A stretch of DNA of 64,000 nucleotides from DAOUAM01 sp034433305 (GTDB taxonomy: Bacteria; Chloroflexota; Dehalococcoidia; Lucifugimonadales; DAOUAM01), in contig DAOUAM010000028.1 in assembly GCA_034433305.1 (NCBI GenBank), positions 109,526 through 173,525 on the forward strand, read 5' to 3'. Made by a program: the position numbers and the translations under genes. The notes beneath the pieces were generated by a model that was given only the letters and a program-made list of their open reading frames with translations, was not told the origin of the DNA and ran no database searches. Of this stretch, positions 15,001 through 22,870 are shown one piece after another; the stretch's first letter is position 1, and every line of letters begins with the position of its first letter.

Positions 15001-16551
15001 CTACAGCCCCGAGGCTGGCCGGTACTGGAGCGCCTCGGCCAGGTGGGCGATGCCTATGGTCTCGGCCCCTGCCAGGTCCGCGATAGTCCGCGACAGCTTC
15101 AGGATGCGGTGAAAGCCCCGGGCTGACAGGTGCATCTGCTTCATGGCAGCCTGCAGCAGCCCCCTGGCCGACTCGTCCACCTGGCAGTAGCTCCAGACCT
15201 CCACAGGCCCCATCTCAGCGTTAGCGACCAGGCTGGTGCCAGCGAAGCGCTGGCGCTGGACCTCCCTGGCCCGCTCCACCCTCTGGCGCACCTGGGCCGA
15301 CGTCTCCGCCCTGGCTGGCTGCACCAGCTTCTCGTACTCCACGCGGGGCACCTCGACGAAGATGTCGAACCTGTCCAGCAGGGGGCCGCTGATGCGCTTC
15401 CTGTACCTGTCCACGGCGCCGGGGTTGCAGACGCATTGCTTGACAGGGTCGCCGTAGAAGCCGCATGGGCACGGGTTCATGGCCGCCACCAGCATGAAGT
15501 TGGCGGGATAGGTGATGCTGCCCTGGGCGCGGCTGATAGTGACGACTTTGTCCTCCAGGGGCTGACGCAGCACTTCCAGCCCGGCGTGGCCGAACTCCGG
15601 CAACTCGTCCAGGAACAGAACGCCCCGGTGGCTAAGAGTTATCTCCCCTGGCCGGGGCATCCGGCCTCCGCCCACGAGGCCGGCCGAGGAAATCGTGTAG
15701 TGTGGCGCTCGGAAGGGCCGCTCCGTGACCAGGGGCGAGGCGGCAGGCAGCATGCCGCTAACGCTGTAAATCTTGGTGACCTCCAGCGCCTCCTGGCGGG
15801 TCATGCGAGGCAGGATGGAAGGCAGTGCGCGGGCCAGGAGGGTCTTGCCACTGCCCGGTGGCCCGCTCATGAGGACGTTGTGCGAGCCAGCGGCGGCCAC
15901 CTCCAGCGCACGCTTGGCGTGCTCCTGCCCGCGGACGTCCGCCAGGTCCACGCCGCCAGAGATAGTGGCCTTGCTCTGCTCAGCAGTCCCGGCGAGGGCA
16001 TCAGCCCGGACCCCAGCGTCCGCCGGCACCGGCCCTATCTCCATCTCTCCACGAAGGTAGGCTGTTAGCTCGGCCAGGGTGTTAACGGGGATGACCTCGA
16101 TTCCGTCTACCAGGGCCGCTTCCCTGGCATCGGACGAGGGAACGAAGACGGTCTTGAAGCCGCTCTCCCGGGCGACGATGACCATGGGAAGGATGCCGTT
16201 GGTGTGCCGAAGACTACCATCCAGGGATAACTCTCCCAGGAAGATGACCGAGTCGGGCAGCCTGGGCACCTGGCCCGTGCTGAGCAATATGGAAATGGCG
16301 ATGGGCAGGTCGTAGGCCGGGCCGGCCTTGCGCATGTCGGCGGGCGCCAGGTTGACGGTGATGCGGCGCATGGGGAATTCGTGGCCCGAGTTGCGGATGG
16401 CGGCCCGCACGCGCTCCTTGGCTTCCTGCACGGCGGTGTCCGGCAGCCCCACTATGGCCATGGCGGGCAGGCCGGGCGAGATGTCCACCTCAACTTCGAC
16501 GACGTAGCCATCGAGTCCGACGATGGCGCAGGTCTTGGACTTGGCGAGCAT
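15001..16551 (-). CDS. comM: ComM/YifB-family Mg-chelatase-like AAA+ ATPase
   Basis: About 516 residues, the normal size for the family. The N-terminal Lon-protease-like domain is typical (CAIVGLDGYVVEVEVD, VGLPDTAVQEAKERV, VNLAPADMRKAGPAYDLPIA). The AAA+ core has Walker A GPPGSGKTLLARALPSILP and the Walker B region GVLFLDELPEF. A zinc-type cluster CPCGFYGDPVKQCVC follows, and the chelatase-like C-terminus closes the protein. ComM is a hexameric helicase that promotes branch migration during natural transformation in Vibrio and related bacteria. ATG 16551 was chosen because MLAKSKTCAIVG is the usual family N-terminus. Whether this organism is naturally competent is unknown. Confidence 0.92.
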   Translation of the reverse strand: MLAKSKTCAIVGLDGYVVEVEVDISPGLPAMAIVGLPDTAVQEAKERVRAAIRNSGHEFPMRRITVNLAPADMRKAGPAYDLPIAISILLSTGQVPRLPDSVIFLGELSLDGSLRHTNGILPMVIVARESGFKTVFVPSSDAREAALVDGIEVIPVNTLAELTAYLRGEMEIGPVPADAGVRADALAGTAEQSKATISGGVDLADVRGQEHAKRALEVAAAGSHNVLMSGPPGSGKTLLARALPSILPRMTRQEALEVTKIYSVSGMLPAASPLVTERPFRAPHYTISSAGLVGGGRMPRPGEITLSHRGVLFLDELPEFGHAGLEVLRQPLEDKVVTISRAQGSITYPANFMLVAAMNPCPCGFYGDPVKQCVCNPGAVDRYRKRISGPLLDRFDIFVEVPRVEYEKLVQPARAETSAQVRQRVERAREVQRQRFAGTSLVANAEMGPVEVWSYCQVDESARGLLQAAMKQMHLSARGFHRILKLSRTIADLAGAETIGIAHLAEALQYRPASGL

Positions 16552-16618
16552 GGACGCTTTCCCAGGCAATTTTGCAGCGCCTATACTAAGCAGGATTACT
16601 TCAAGAGTCAACCTGACT

Positions 16619-18223
16619 TCAGGCAGGCCTGGGAAAGGTGAGCCGGAAGACGGTGCCGGCGCTGGTGTCCACCTCGATGGTGCCTTTGAGCTTCTGGGCG
16701 AAGATGTTGACCAGGTTCAGGCCCAGGCCGCTGGTGCTGGGCACGCCGTCCGTGGCCGCCAGGGCACTGTCGCTGACCTCAAGCTCAAGCTGCTTTCTGC
16801 CCCTGGGCATAAGGGCTATGCGGATCAGCCGCTCCCCGGCCCCACCGTAGGGCTGTTTGAGAAAGCCAGAGACCAGCTCGTTGATGACCAGTCCGCAGTA
16901 CATCACCGTGTCCACGTCCAGCAGCGCCTCGCAGGAGTCCACCTCCACCCTGATGGGCTGCCGGCCCGCCACATAGGCCGTCACCAGGTCCGAAGCGACG
17001 TTCTTGATGTACTGGCCAATGTCAATGTAGGTGAGGTCACCCGACTGGTACAGCACATCGTGGATAAGTGCCATGAGCTTGATGCGATTGGTGCTCTCCA
17101 GGAACGCACCGCGCTCATGCTCGTTGTCAATGTAGCTGGCCTGAAGCACCAGCAGGCTGGAGACAATCTGGAGGTTGTTCTTGACCCTGTGGTGTATCTC
17201 TCGCAGCAGCACTTCTTTTTCCTTGAGGGAAGCCTGTAGCTGGGCGGCCTGCTCCCGCAGACTGGCCTGGAGCAGAGTGTTCTCGTAGGCCACGGCCACC
17301 TGCGCCGCCAGCGTCAGGGCAAGCTGCTCGTCCTCTTCGCTGAACCCGGTGGCGCCCACCTTATCGCACAGGCACAGCCAGCCATGAACGTGGCTGGCGG
17401 AGGCTATGGGCACGCTCAGGAGAGAAGCGAAGGCTAGCTGCTGGGCCGCGACGCCAGCCACCCCGGGCCCTTCTCTCGCATCACTGAGACGCAGAGAGCG
17501 ATGCCCCTTCACCAGCCTGTCCAGTGTATCGGCATCCAGCGGCCGGCCCGGCTGGGACGTGGCCTGGGTGTCCGCGCCCTTCACGATGAAGTGACGCCAC
17601 CCGGCACCACCCTTGCCCCTGATACCCAGGGCCACCAGCCTCGCCCCTATGATATCCTGGGCAGCCGCGCAGGACACTTCCAGGAGATGCTCAGGCTCCG
17701 ACTCGGAGTTCAGCTCCAGGCTGAACTCCACCAGGGCAGCCAGGCGCAGGCCCACGGCGATAGGCTCCGCCGCCTGGGTCACAAGCTTCCCCACCAGAAG
17801 GCCCGGCGAGACGTCCTCCGGCCCGCCAGACGCTGAGGCAGCCTGCGGCGATATGCGCTCTCCGATGGCCTGGGCCACCACATTCAGGATTTCCTGAGGC
17901 TCGCAGGGCTTGCAGAGCACATACAGCACGCCGCAACTGGCCGCCAGAGTCCGCGCCTCGCGGGCATGAAAGGTGGCGGTGTAGAACACAACCGGCGTGC
18001 CAGAAGTTGCCTCCTCCGACCTGAGCGCCTTGACCAGCTCCACGCCATCCATGGTGGGCATCAGGATGTCAGTTATGACCAGGTCGGGGTGCTCAGACCG
18101 CGCCAGCTTCAACGCCTCCTTGCCATCGGCGGCCTCCAGCACATTAATACCCACGTTATTGAACAGGGTGGTAAGGTACTGGCGGTTGAGATAGCGGTCA
18201 TCTACAACCAGTATCGTAGTCAT
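16619..18223 (-). CDS. Receiver-GAF-histidine kinase (HisKA_2 type)
   Basis: About 534 residues from ATG 18223, preceded by GGAGGT. Domain order: a CheY-like receiver (LVVDDR, phospho-acceptor in VITDILMPTMDG, Lys in LCKPCEP), a GAF domain (residues about 165-325), a short coiled coil, then a HisKA_2 phosphorylation motif (LREIHHRVKNNLQIVSSLL) with the HATPase. The ATPase box has NELVSGF and SGLGLNLVNIF rather than the textbook N-E-A. No membrane segment is present, so it is cytoplasmic. It is the promoter-distal kinase of the cluster and could receive phosphate from, and pass it to, its neighbours. The input ligand is unknown. Confidence 0.85.
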   Translation of the reverse strand: MTTILVVDDRYLNRQYLTTLFNNVGINVLEAADGKEALKLARSEHPDLVITDILMPTMDGVELVKALRSEEATSGTPVVFYTATFHAREARTLAASCGVLYVLCKPCEPQEILNVVAQAIGERISPQAASASGGPEDVSPGLLVGKLVTQAAEPIAVGLRLAALVEFSLELNSESEPEHLLEVSCAAAQDIIGARLVALGIRGKGGAGWRHFIVKGADTQATSQPGRPLDADTLDRLVKGHRSLRLSDAREGPGVAGVAAQQLAFASLLSVPIASASHVHGWLCLCDKVGATGFSEEDEQLALTLAAQVAVAYENTLLQASLREQAAQLQASLKEKEVLLREIHHRVKNNLQIVSSLLVLQASYIDNEHERGAFLESTNRIKLMALIHDVLYQSGDLTYIDIGQYIKNVASDLVTAYVAGRQPIRVEVDSCEALLDVDTVMYCGLVINELVSGFLKQPYGGAGERLIRIALMPRGRKQLELEVSDSALAATDGVPSTSGLGLNLVNIFAQKLKGTIEVDTSAGTVFRLTFPRPA

Positions 18224-18241
18224 ATGTCCATCGACCTCCAC

Positions 18242-18686
18242 CTCCCCCGTTTGGATCTAGCCCTGTCCTTGCACCGGCCAGCCACGTCCAGACATGCAGG
18301 GCAGGGAGCGAGGCCCCGCCTGACTGGCACAGCGTCTGGCACCCGAGTGGTCGAGAAGGGTAGTGCCTGGGGTGTCCGAACAGGTCGGACACCCTAGTCT
18401 GCGACCCGATAGTGGGATGGCCCCAGGGCACGTCCACCAGCCGGGATAGGCAGGGGCATACCTTGCGGCAAGTGGACCCTGTGCCCGTCATCACAGGGGC
18501 CACGAGGTCACCTCATTGCACTGGAGCATTTACTCCAGTCGAGAGTCCGGGTACAGAGTATATTGACAGACCGAGGGGCCTTTTAAACGGTGCCCACACC
18601 GGCCCGGTTTAGGTGGACTCCCCACATTTGCGCCAGACAGGGAGCGATGTCCAGAGGCGTCGCGAGGGGCCAATCTATGCTCCTCT
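18242..18686. other. Intergenic region with two perfect inverted repeats
   Basis: A 445-bp gap between two minus-strand kinase genes with no convincing gene. GGGTGTCCGA (18370-18379) and TCGGACACCC (18385-18394) are perfect 10-bp arms around 5 nt. ACTGGAG (18520-18526) and CTCCAGT (18533-18539) are 7-bp arms around CATTTA. A minus-strand TATACT (complement of 18553-18558) lies just upstream of the second repeat. The layout suits an operator-controlled promoter for the kinase gene starting at 18223. Neither repeat is followed by a U-run. Confidence 0.45.
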
Positions 18687-20312
18687 CTAGGTCGGCATCC
18701 GGCGAGGCGCGGCCCCGTCGGCACGATGCCTTGGTGGAGGCCTGCGGGCCACCAGGGCGAGGGCCTCACGCAACTGGGACAGCTCCACGGGTTTGCCAAT
18801 GACGAAGTCCACGTGGGGAAGGTTGTCGCCGCCGGCCCGCAGCACCTCGGCGAACCCGCTCATCAGGACCACGGCAGTCTCCGGTGACCTGGCCTTGATG
18901 GCCGCGGCAAGGCGCAGTCCGTCCATCTCCAGCATGGCCAGCCCTGTCACCACGACATCGTACTCCGCCTCGCTGAACTTCTTCAGGGCCTCGGCACCAT
19001 TAGCGGCGGTATCCGCGTAGTGATGGTCGCTGACCAGGTACTCCGTCAGCACCTCGCGCATGGACAGGGAGTCGTCCACCACCAGCACGCGCAGCGGGCG
19101 CTGTCCCGGGCCGGCGAGGGGCGCCGGCATGTCTGCCCCGGCAGCCTCCGCCACGGGGAGACGAACGGTAATGGCCGTGCCCCGGCCCACCTGGCTCTGT
19201 ATGTCTATTGTCCCACGGTGCCTCTGGATGATGCCGTACACCATGGCAAGCCCCAGGCCGGTGCCATCCTTGCCCTTGGTGGTGAAGAAAGGCTCCATGC
19301 AGCGCTGCCGGACCTCTTCGGTCATGCCTACGCCTGTATCCACCACCTGCAGGACGGCGTGGCCTCCTTCGGGCCACGTGCGCAGAGTTATGGTGCCGCT
19401 ACTGACCATGGCATCCACTGCATTGAGGAGAAGGTTTATGATGACCTCGCGTAGCTCGATCTCATTGCCAGGAACAGGAGGGACTTCGCCCAGGTCCAGG
19501 GCCATGGTGATGGTGACGCCCCTGGCCTGGGCCTGGTTCTTCCACTTGGGCTGCGTCAGCGACACCGCCTGCCTGAACGTTTCGTTCAGGTCCACGGGCC
19601 TGACCACATCGGCGTCGTTGGTGGGCTTGTAGAACTCGCGAAGCCTGCTTACCAGAGCGGCGGCGTCGCGGGCCGCCATCTTCACCATCTCCAGGTGGTG
19701 CGTCAGCCGTTCGGCATCCCGCAGGCCGGAATTGGAGAGCATAAGCTCGGTGAAGCCCAGGATGGGGGCCAGCAGGTTGTTCAGGTCGTGGACTATGCCA
19801 CTGGCCATCTGCTGGAGGGCGTGTAACCTCTCCTGCTGGACAACCTGCCTCTGGGTCTGACGCAGTTCCTCCAGGGCCTGTGCCAGCCGGCGGTTGCTCT
19901 CCTGCAAGGCGTGGTAGGCGCGTCGGCGCTCGCGGCGCACCTGTGCCTCGTCAAGCTCGCGCTGGACGGCGGGGACCAGGCGCTTCAAGTTCCCCTTCAT
20001 CAAGTAGTCATGAGCGCCGGCCCGCATTGCCTCCACCGCCGTTTCCTCACCAATAGTGCCTGAGACGATGATGAAGGGCAGGTCCAGTCCCGTCTGCCTC
20101 ATAAGCTCCAGGGCAGCCAGGGCGCTGAAATGAGGCATGGAGTAGTCGGCAACGACGAGGTCCCAGTCCTTCCGTTCCAGTGCCGCGCGCATGGCGTCTG
20201 CCGTGTCCACGCGCATGGACACCGGGCTGTAGCCGCCACGGCGCAACTCCGCCAGCAGGAGTTGCGCGTCATCTTCCGAGTCCTCGACAATAAGGATGTG
20301 CAGCGGGTCCAC
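18687..20312 (-). CDS. Hybrid histidine kinase: receiver-HisKA-HATPase-degenerate receiver
   Basis: 541 residues if GTG 20312 is used (AGGTGA lies 7 nt upstream); GTG 20330 is the alternative. The N-terminal receiver is complete (IVEDSEDD, Asp56 in VVADYSMP). A coiled coil leads to the His box GIVHDLNNLLAPILGF and a HATPase with NLLLNAVDAM, DTGVGM and GTGLGLAMVYGII. The C-terminal receiver retains the acidic pair (VVDDS) and Lys (VIGKPV), but the phospho-acceptor position is Gly457 (VVVTGLAMLEMDG, where active receivers have Asp). It is therefore a pseudo-receiver, probably acting through protein contacts. No membrane segment is present. Confidence 0.88.
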   Translation of the reverse strand: MDPLHILIVEDSEDDAQLLLAELRRGGYSPVSMRVDTADAMRAALERKDWDLVVADYSMPHFSALAALELMRQTGLDLPFIIVSGTIGEETAVEAMRAGAHDYLMKGNLKRLVPAVQRELDEAQVRRERRRAYHALQESNRRLAQALEELRQTQRQVVQQERLHALQQMASGIVHDLNNLLAPILGFTELMLSNSGLRDAERLTHHLEMVKMAARDAAALVSRLREFYKPTNDADVVRPVDLNETFRQAVSLTQPKWKNQAQARGVTITMALDLGEVPPVPGNEIELREVIINLLLNAVDAMVSSGTITLRTWPEGGHAVLQVVDTGVGMTEEVRQRCMEPFFTTKGKDGTGLGLAMVYGIIQRHRGTIDIQSQVGRGTAITVRLPVAEAAGADMPAPLAGPGQRPLRVLVVDDSLSMREVLTEYLVSDHHYADTAANGAEALKKFSEAEYDVVVTGLAMLEMDGLRLAAAIKARSPETAVVLMSGFAEVLRAGGDNLPHVDFVIGKPVELSQLREALALVARRPPPRHRADGAAPRRMPT

Positions 20313-20336
20313 AGCATCATCACCTAACACTCAAGG

Positions 20337-20783
20337 TCATTTCAAATACCTGGGAGGAGGCTCATTGAGCAGCAGCCAGTACAGCCCAAGCTGGCGCACC
20401 GCCTCCAGGAACTCGTTGAAGTCCACAGGCTTGCGCACATAGCTGTTGGCCCCCAGGCGATAGCTTTCCACCAGGTCCCGCTCCTCCCTGGATGTAGTCA
20501 GAACAGCCACCGGCAGCAACCTGGTGCGGTCATCGGCGCGTATGGCTTTCAGCACATCCAGGCCATCCAGCTTGGGCAGCTTCAGGTCCAGCAGTATCAC
20601 CACTGGCATGACACTGGTATCGCGCCCTGCGAAGCGGCCCCTGCCGAAGAGGTAGTCCAGGGCCTCCACACCATCGCGGGCCACTACAACCTCATTGAGG
20701 ATGTTGCTCCGCTTCAGCGCTCTCAGTGTCAGGTCCACGTCATCGGGGTTGTCCTCTACCAGCAGAATTATCTTCCTGTCCAT
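20337..20783 (-). CDS. Stand-alone response regulator (Rcp1/CheY-like)
   Basis: A 148-residue single receiver domain without output domain: ILLVEDNPDDVDLTLRAL at the N-terminus, phospho-acceptor in VILLDLKLPKLDG, the Thr/Ser switch in VLTTSRE and Lys in VRKPVDF. The NPDD form and the long C-terminal helix (FNEFLEAVRQLGLYWLLLN) match the Rcp1-type receivers that partner with cytosolic or phytochrome-type kinases. It sits 14 bp downstream of the GAF-kinase gene and just upstream of the hybrid kinase, so it probably shuttles phosphate between them. It has no DNA-binding domain. Confidence 0.92.
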   Translation of the reverse strand: MDRKIILLVEDNPDDVDLTLRALKRSNILNEVVVARDGVEALDYLFGRGRFAGRDTSVMPVVILLDLKLPKLDGLDVLKAIRADDRTRLLPVAVLTTSREERDLVESYRLGANSYVRKPVDFNEFLEAVRQLGLYWLLLNEPPPRYLK

Positions 20784-20797
20784 GGGACCTCCTGGGG

Positions 20798-21787
20798 TCA
20801 GAGGATGAAATAGAAGGTTGCGCCCTTCTCCACCGCGCCTTCCGCCCAGACCTGGCCACCATGACGCTGAATTATCTTGTGGACGGTCGCCAGCCCGATG
20901 CCTGTCCCGTCGAACTCTTCCCGGCTATGCAGACGCTGGAAAGGGGCGAACAGCTTGCCAGCGAAGGCCATGTCGAACCCGGCGCCGTCATCCTTCACGA
21001 AAAACACCTGCCGGCCCTGCTCGTTTATGCTCCCGAACTCAATCGTGGCCGTTGGGTGCCTGGATGTGAACTTCCAGGAGTTGCTCAGAAGGTTCTCCAG
21101 GACTGCCCTGACCAGGACCGGGTCACCCTGGGCAACGAGGCCATCCATGATAACAAGATTGACCTTGCGCTCCGGGTCGGAAGCTGAAATCTCCTCCGCT
21201 ACTGACCTGACAAGGGCGCTTATCTCGAACTCCTGCCTGTGGACTTCGGCCCGCGTGATGCGGGACAGCTTCAGCAGGTCATCAATCAAGCGGCCCATCC
21301 ACTGGCTTGCCCGCCGCACACGAGTCAGGAAGTCTATTCCTTGCTCGTCCAGCTTTCCCGCGTAGTCTTCCATCAGGGCCTGGCTGAAGCCGTCAATGCT
21401 CCGCAGGGGCGCGCGCAGGTCGTGCGCTACTGAGTAAGTGAAAGCTTCCAGTTCCTTGTTGGCCGCCTCCAGTTGCTTCACAAGCCCTTGCTGCCTCTGG
21501 AGCAACTCGCCACTGTCCAGGGCCATGGCGCCCTGCTCCCCCAGAAGGAGCAGCATTTCCAGGTCATCATCGGGGAACAGGGGCATCTGGCCCATGAGCA
21601 CCACCAGCATGCCCCAATGGCGCTCCCTGGTGGACACAGGGACAGCCATGAGCGCTCTGGCCCGGGCCACCTTCATGAGCTGGCGCTCCGCTGGGGCCAG
21701 AGTGGTCAGGTCCTTAATGACGGAAGGGGCATGCGTGCTCCAGGCACTGGCCAGTGCCCCGTTCCCAGGCAACGGCCCACTGCCCAC
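20798..21787 (-). CDS. GAF-histidine kinase, C-terminal part of an interrupted sensor
   Basis: 329 residues from GTG 21787: the rear half of a GAF domain (residues 1-95), a coiled coil, the HisKA box AFTYSVAHDLRAPLRSIDGF, then a HATPase with NLLSNSWKFT, KDDGAGFD and GTGIGLATVHKIIQRHGG, a phytochrome-type kinase core. The reading frame continues upstream without a break for 15 codons to an in-frame TAG (complement of 21833-21835), beyond which the same frame encodes the first half of the GAF domain and seven membrane helices. As written, this part would be a soluble kinase produced by re-initiation, or the gene is inactivated. Confidence 0.85.
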   Translation of the reverse strand: MGSGPLPGNGALASAWSTHAPSVIKDLTTLAPAERQLMKVARARALMAVPVSTRERHWGMLVVLMGQMPLFPDDDLEMLLLLGEQGAMALDSGELLQRQQGLVKQLEAANKELEAFTYSVAHDLRAPLRSIDGFSQALMEDYAGKLDEQGIDFLTRVRRASQWMGRLIDDLLKLSRITRAEVHRQEFEISALVRSVAEEISASDPERKVNLVIMDGLVAQGDPVLVRAVLENLLSNSWKFTSRHPTATIEFGSINEQGRQVFFVKDDGAGFDMAFAGKLFAPFQRLHSREEFDGTGIGLATVHKIIQRHGGQVWAEGAVEKGATFYFIL

Positions 21788-21832
21788 CAGGGCCGGCGCA
21801 CTGGAAGTCTGTACCGTGAACTGCTGCCTGAC

Positions 21833-22609
21833 CTAGTCCCACAATGCGACAAAGCTGGCTGCCCCACCCGCTATGCGGGCTGAGGTGGTGCAAAGCTGCT
21901 CCAGCGTCCTGGCGCCACGCTCCTCCGCCGTCTGGCCGGCTACGGTCTTCAGAAAGCGGTAAAGCTCCGGCCACTGCCACACCCGCCGGAGCCAGCGTGG
22001 AGGCGCGAAGCCCAGGTAGTAGCTGAAGCCCGCCATGACGGCCATCAGGCCCGAGGCCAGGCGCAGGCCATCAGCAATACCAGAAAGGGCGCTCGCCAGG
22101 TTGCCCACCAGCAGCACGGCAATGAGCAAAGCACAGCCAGCGGCGGCGAAGGAGTGTCGCCACCGGGAAATGCCCCTTGTGGCGACGGCTCCGCCGACAA
22201 AGGCAAATGTTGCGTAACCCTCCACCAACACAAAGTAAAGCAGAAGCATCAGTCTGACTGGTGTGGGCAATGGCGAGGGGAAGGCGATGAACAGGGCGCA
22301 GGAGGCCAAATAGCCCGCCAGGGCTGCCCCGTGGAGCGCCATTGGCACCTGGCGAAAGTCCTGGACAAGGCGCAGCAGCAGGTAGGGCTGAGACAGCAGC
22401 GCTACGCCCAGCAATATGGACGCCCATCGGGTCAGCCCCACCAGCAGCGAAAGCTGCTGGACAACTATGGCCAGGGCCAGCGAACCGAGCATGAGGGCAA
22501 TATCCAGGCGCACACGGTCGCGATGGCGCGCAAAGTCTGCAACCGCAACAACGGCTACCAGCGCGAGGACGATCCTGGTTGAGTAGGAGAGGACATCAAT
22601 TACGTTCAA
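21833..22609 (-). CDS. Seven-helix membrane sensor, N-terminal part of an interrupted kinase
   Basis: About 258 residues from TTG 22609, which has GGAGAGG six nt upstream. Seven hydrophobic segments are visible (for example VLALVAVVAVADFA, ALMLGSLALAIVVQQLSLL, MLLLYFVLVEGYATFAFVGG, LRLASGLMAVMAGFSYYLGF), a layout like 7TM/MASE-type sensor modules. It is followed by the start of a GAF domain (ARTLEQLCTTSARIAGGAASFVALWD) that stops abruptly at TAG. The same frame resumes directly with the rest of the GAF and a histidine kinase (20798-21787), so this is one gene with a nonsense codon. The input signal is unknown. Confidence 0.8.
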   Translation of the reverse strand: MNVIDVLSYSTRIVLALVAVVAVADFARHRDRVRLDIALMLGSLALAIVVQQLSLLVGLTRWASILLGVALLSQPYLLLRLVQDFRQVPMALHGAALAGYLASCALFIAFPSPLPTPVRLMLLLYFVLVEGYATFAFVGGAVATRGISRWRHSFAAAGCALLIAVLLVGNLASALSGIADGLRLASGLMAVMAGFSYYLGFAPPRWLRRVWQWPELYRFLKTVAGQTAEERGARTLEQLCTTSARIAGGAASFVALWD

Positions 22610-22870
22610 GGTGGGCCTCTCCGGGCGTCTGCTAATTGACAATATGGTCAGATTGACCAGGGGACAAACATACCAAGGGCGGGTGGGTAGAAGCACAGGC
22701 TATGGCCTTATAGTGCGGCCCTTGCCTGGCTGTACAGGCGGGCGCGGGCAAGATACATACCCTGTCAGCCTGCGCCTTACAACACGATACTTGCAGAAGG
22801 AGACGGACGCGAGGGGGCAGCGCCCCCAGGAGAGAAGGGACTTTGCCGCCATTTCTGGGCCGAGGCGGTA

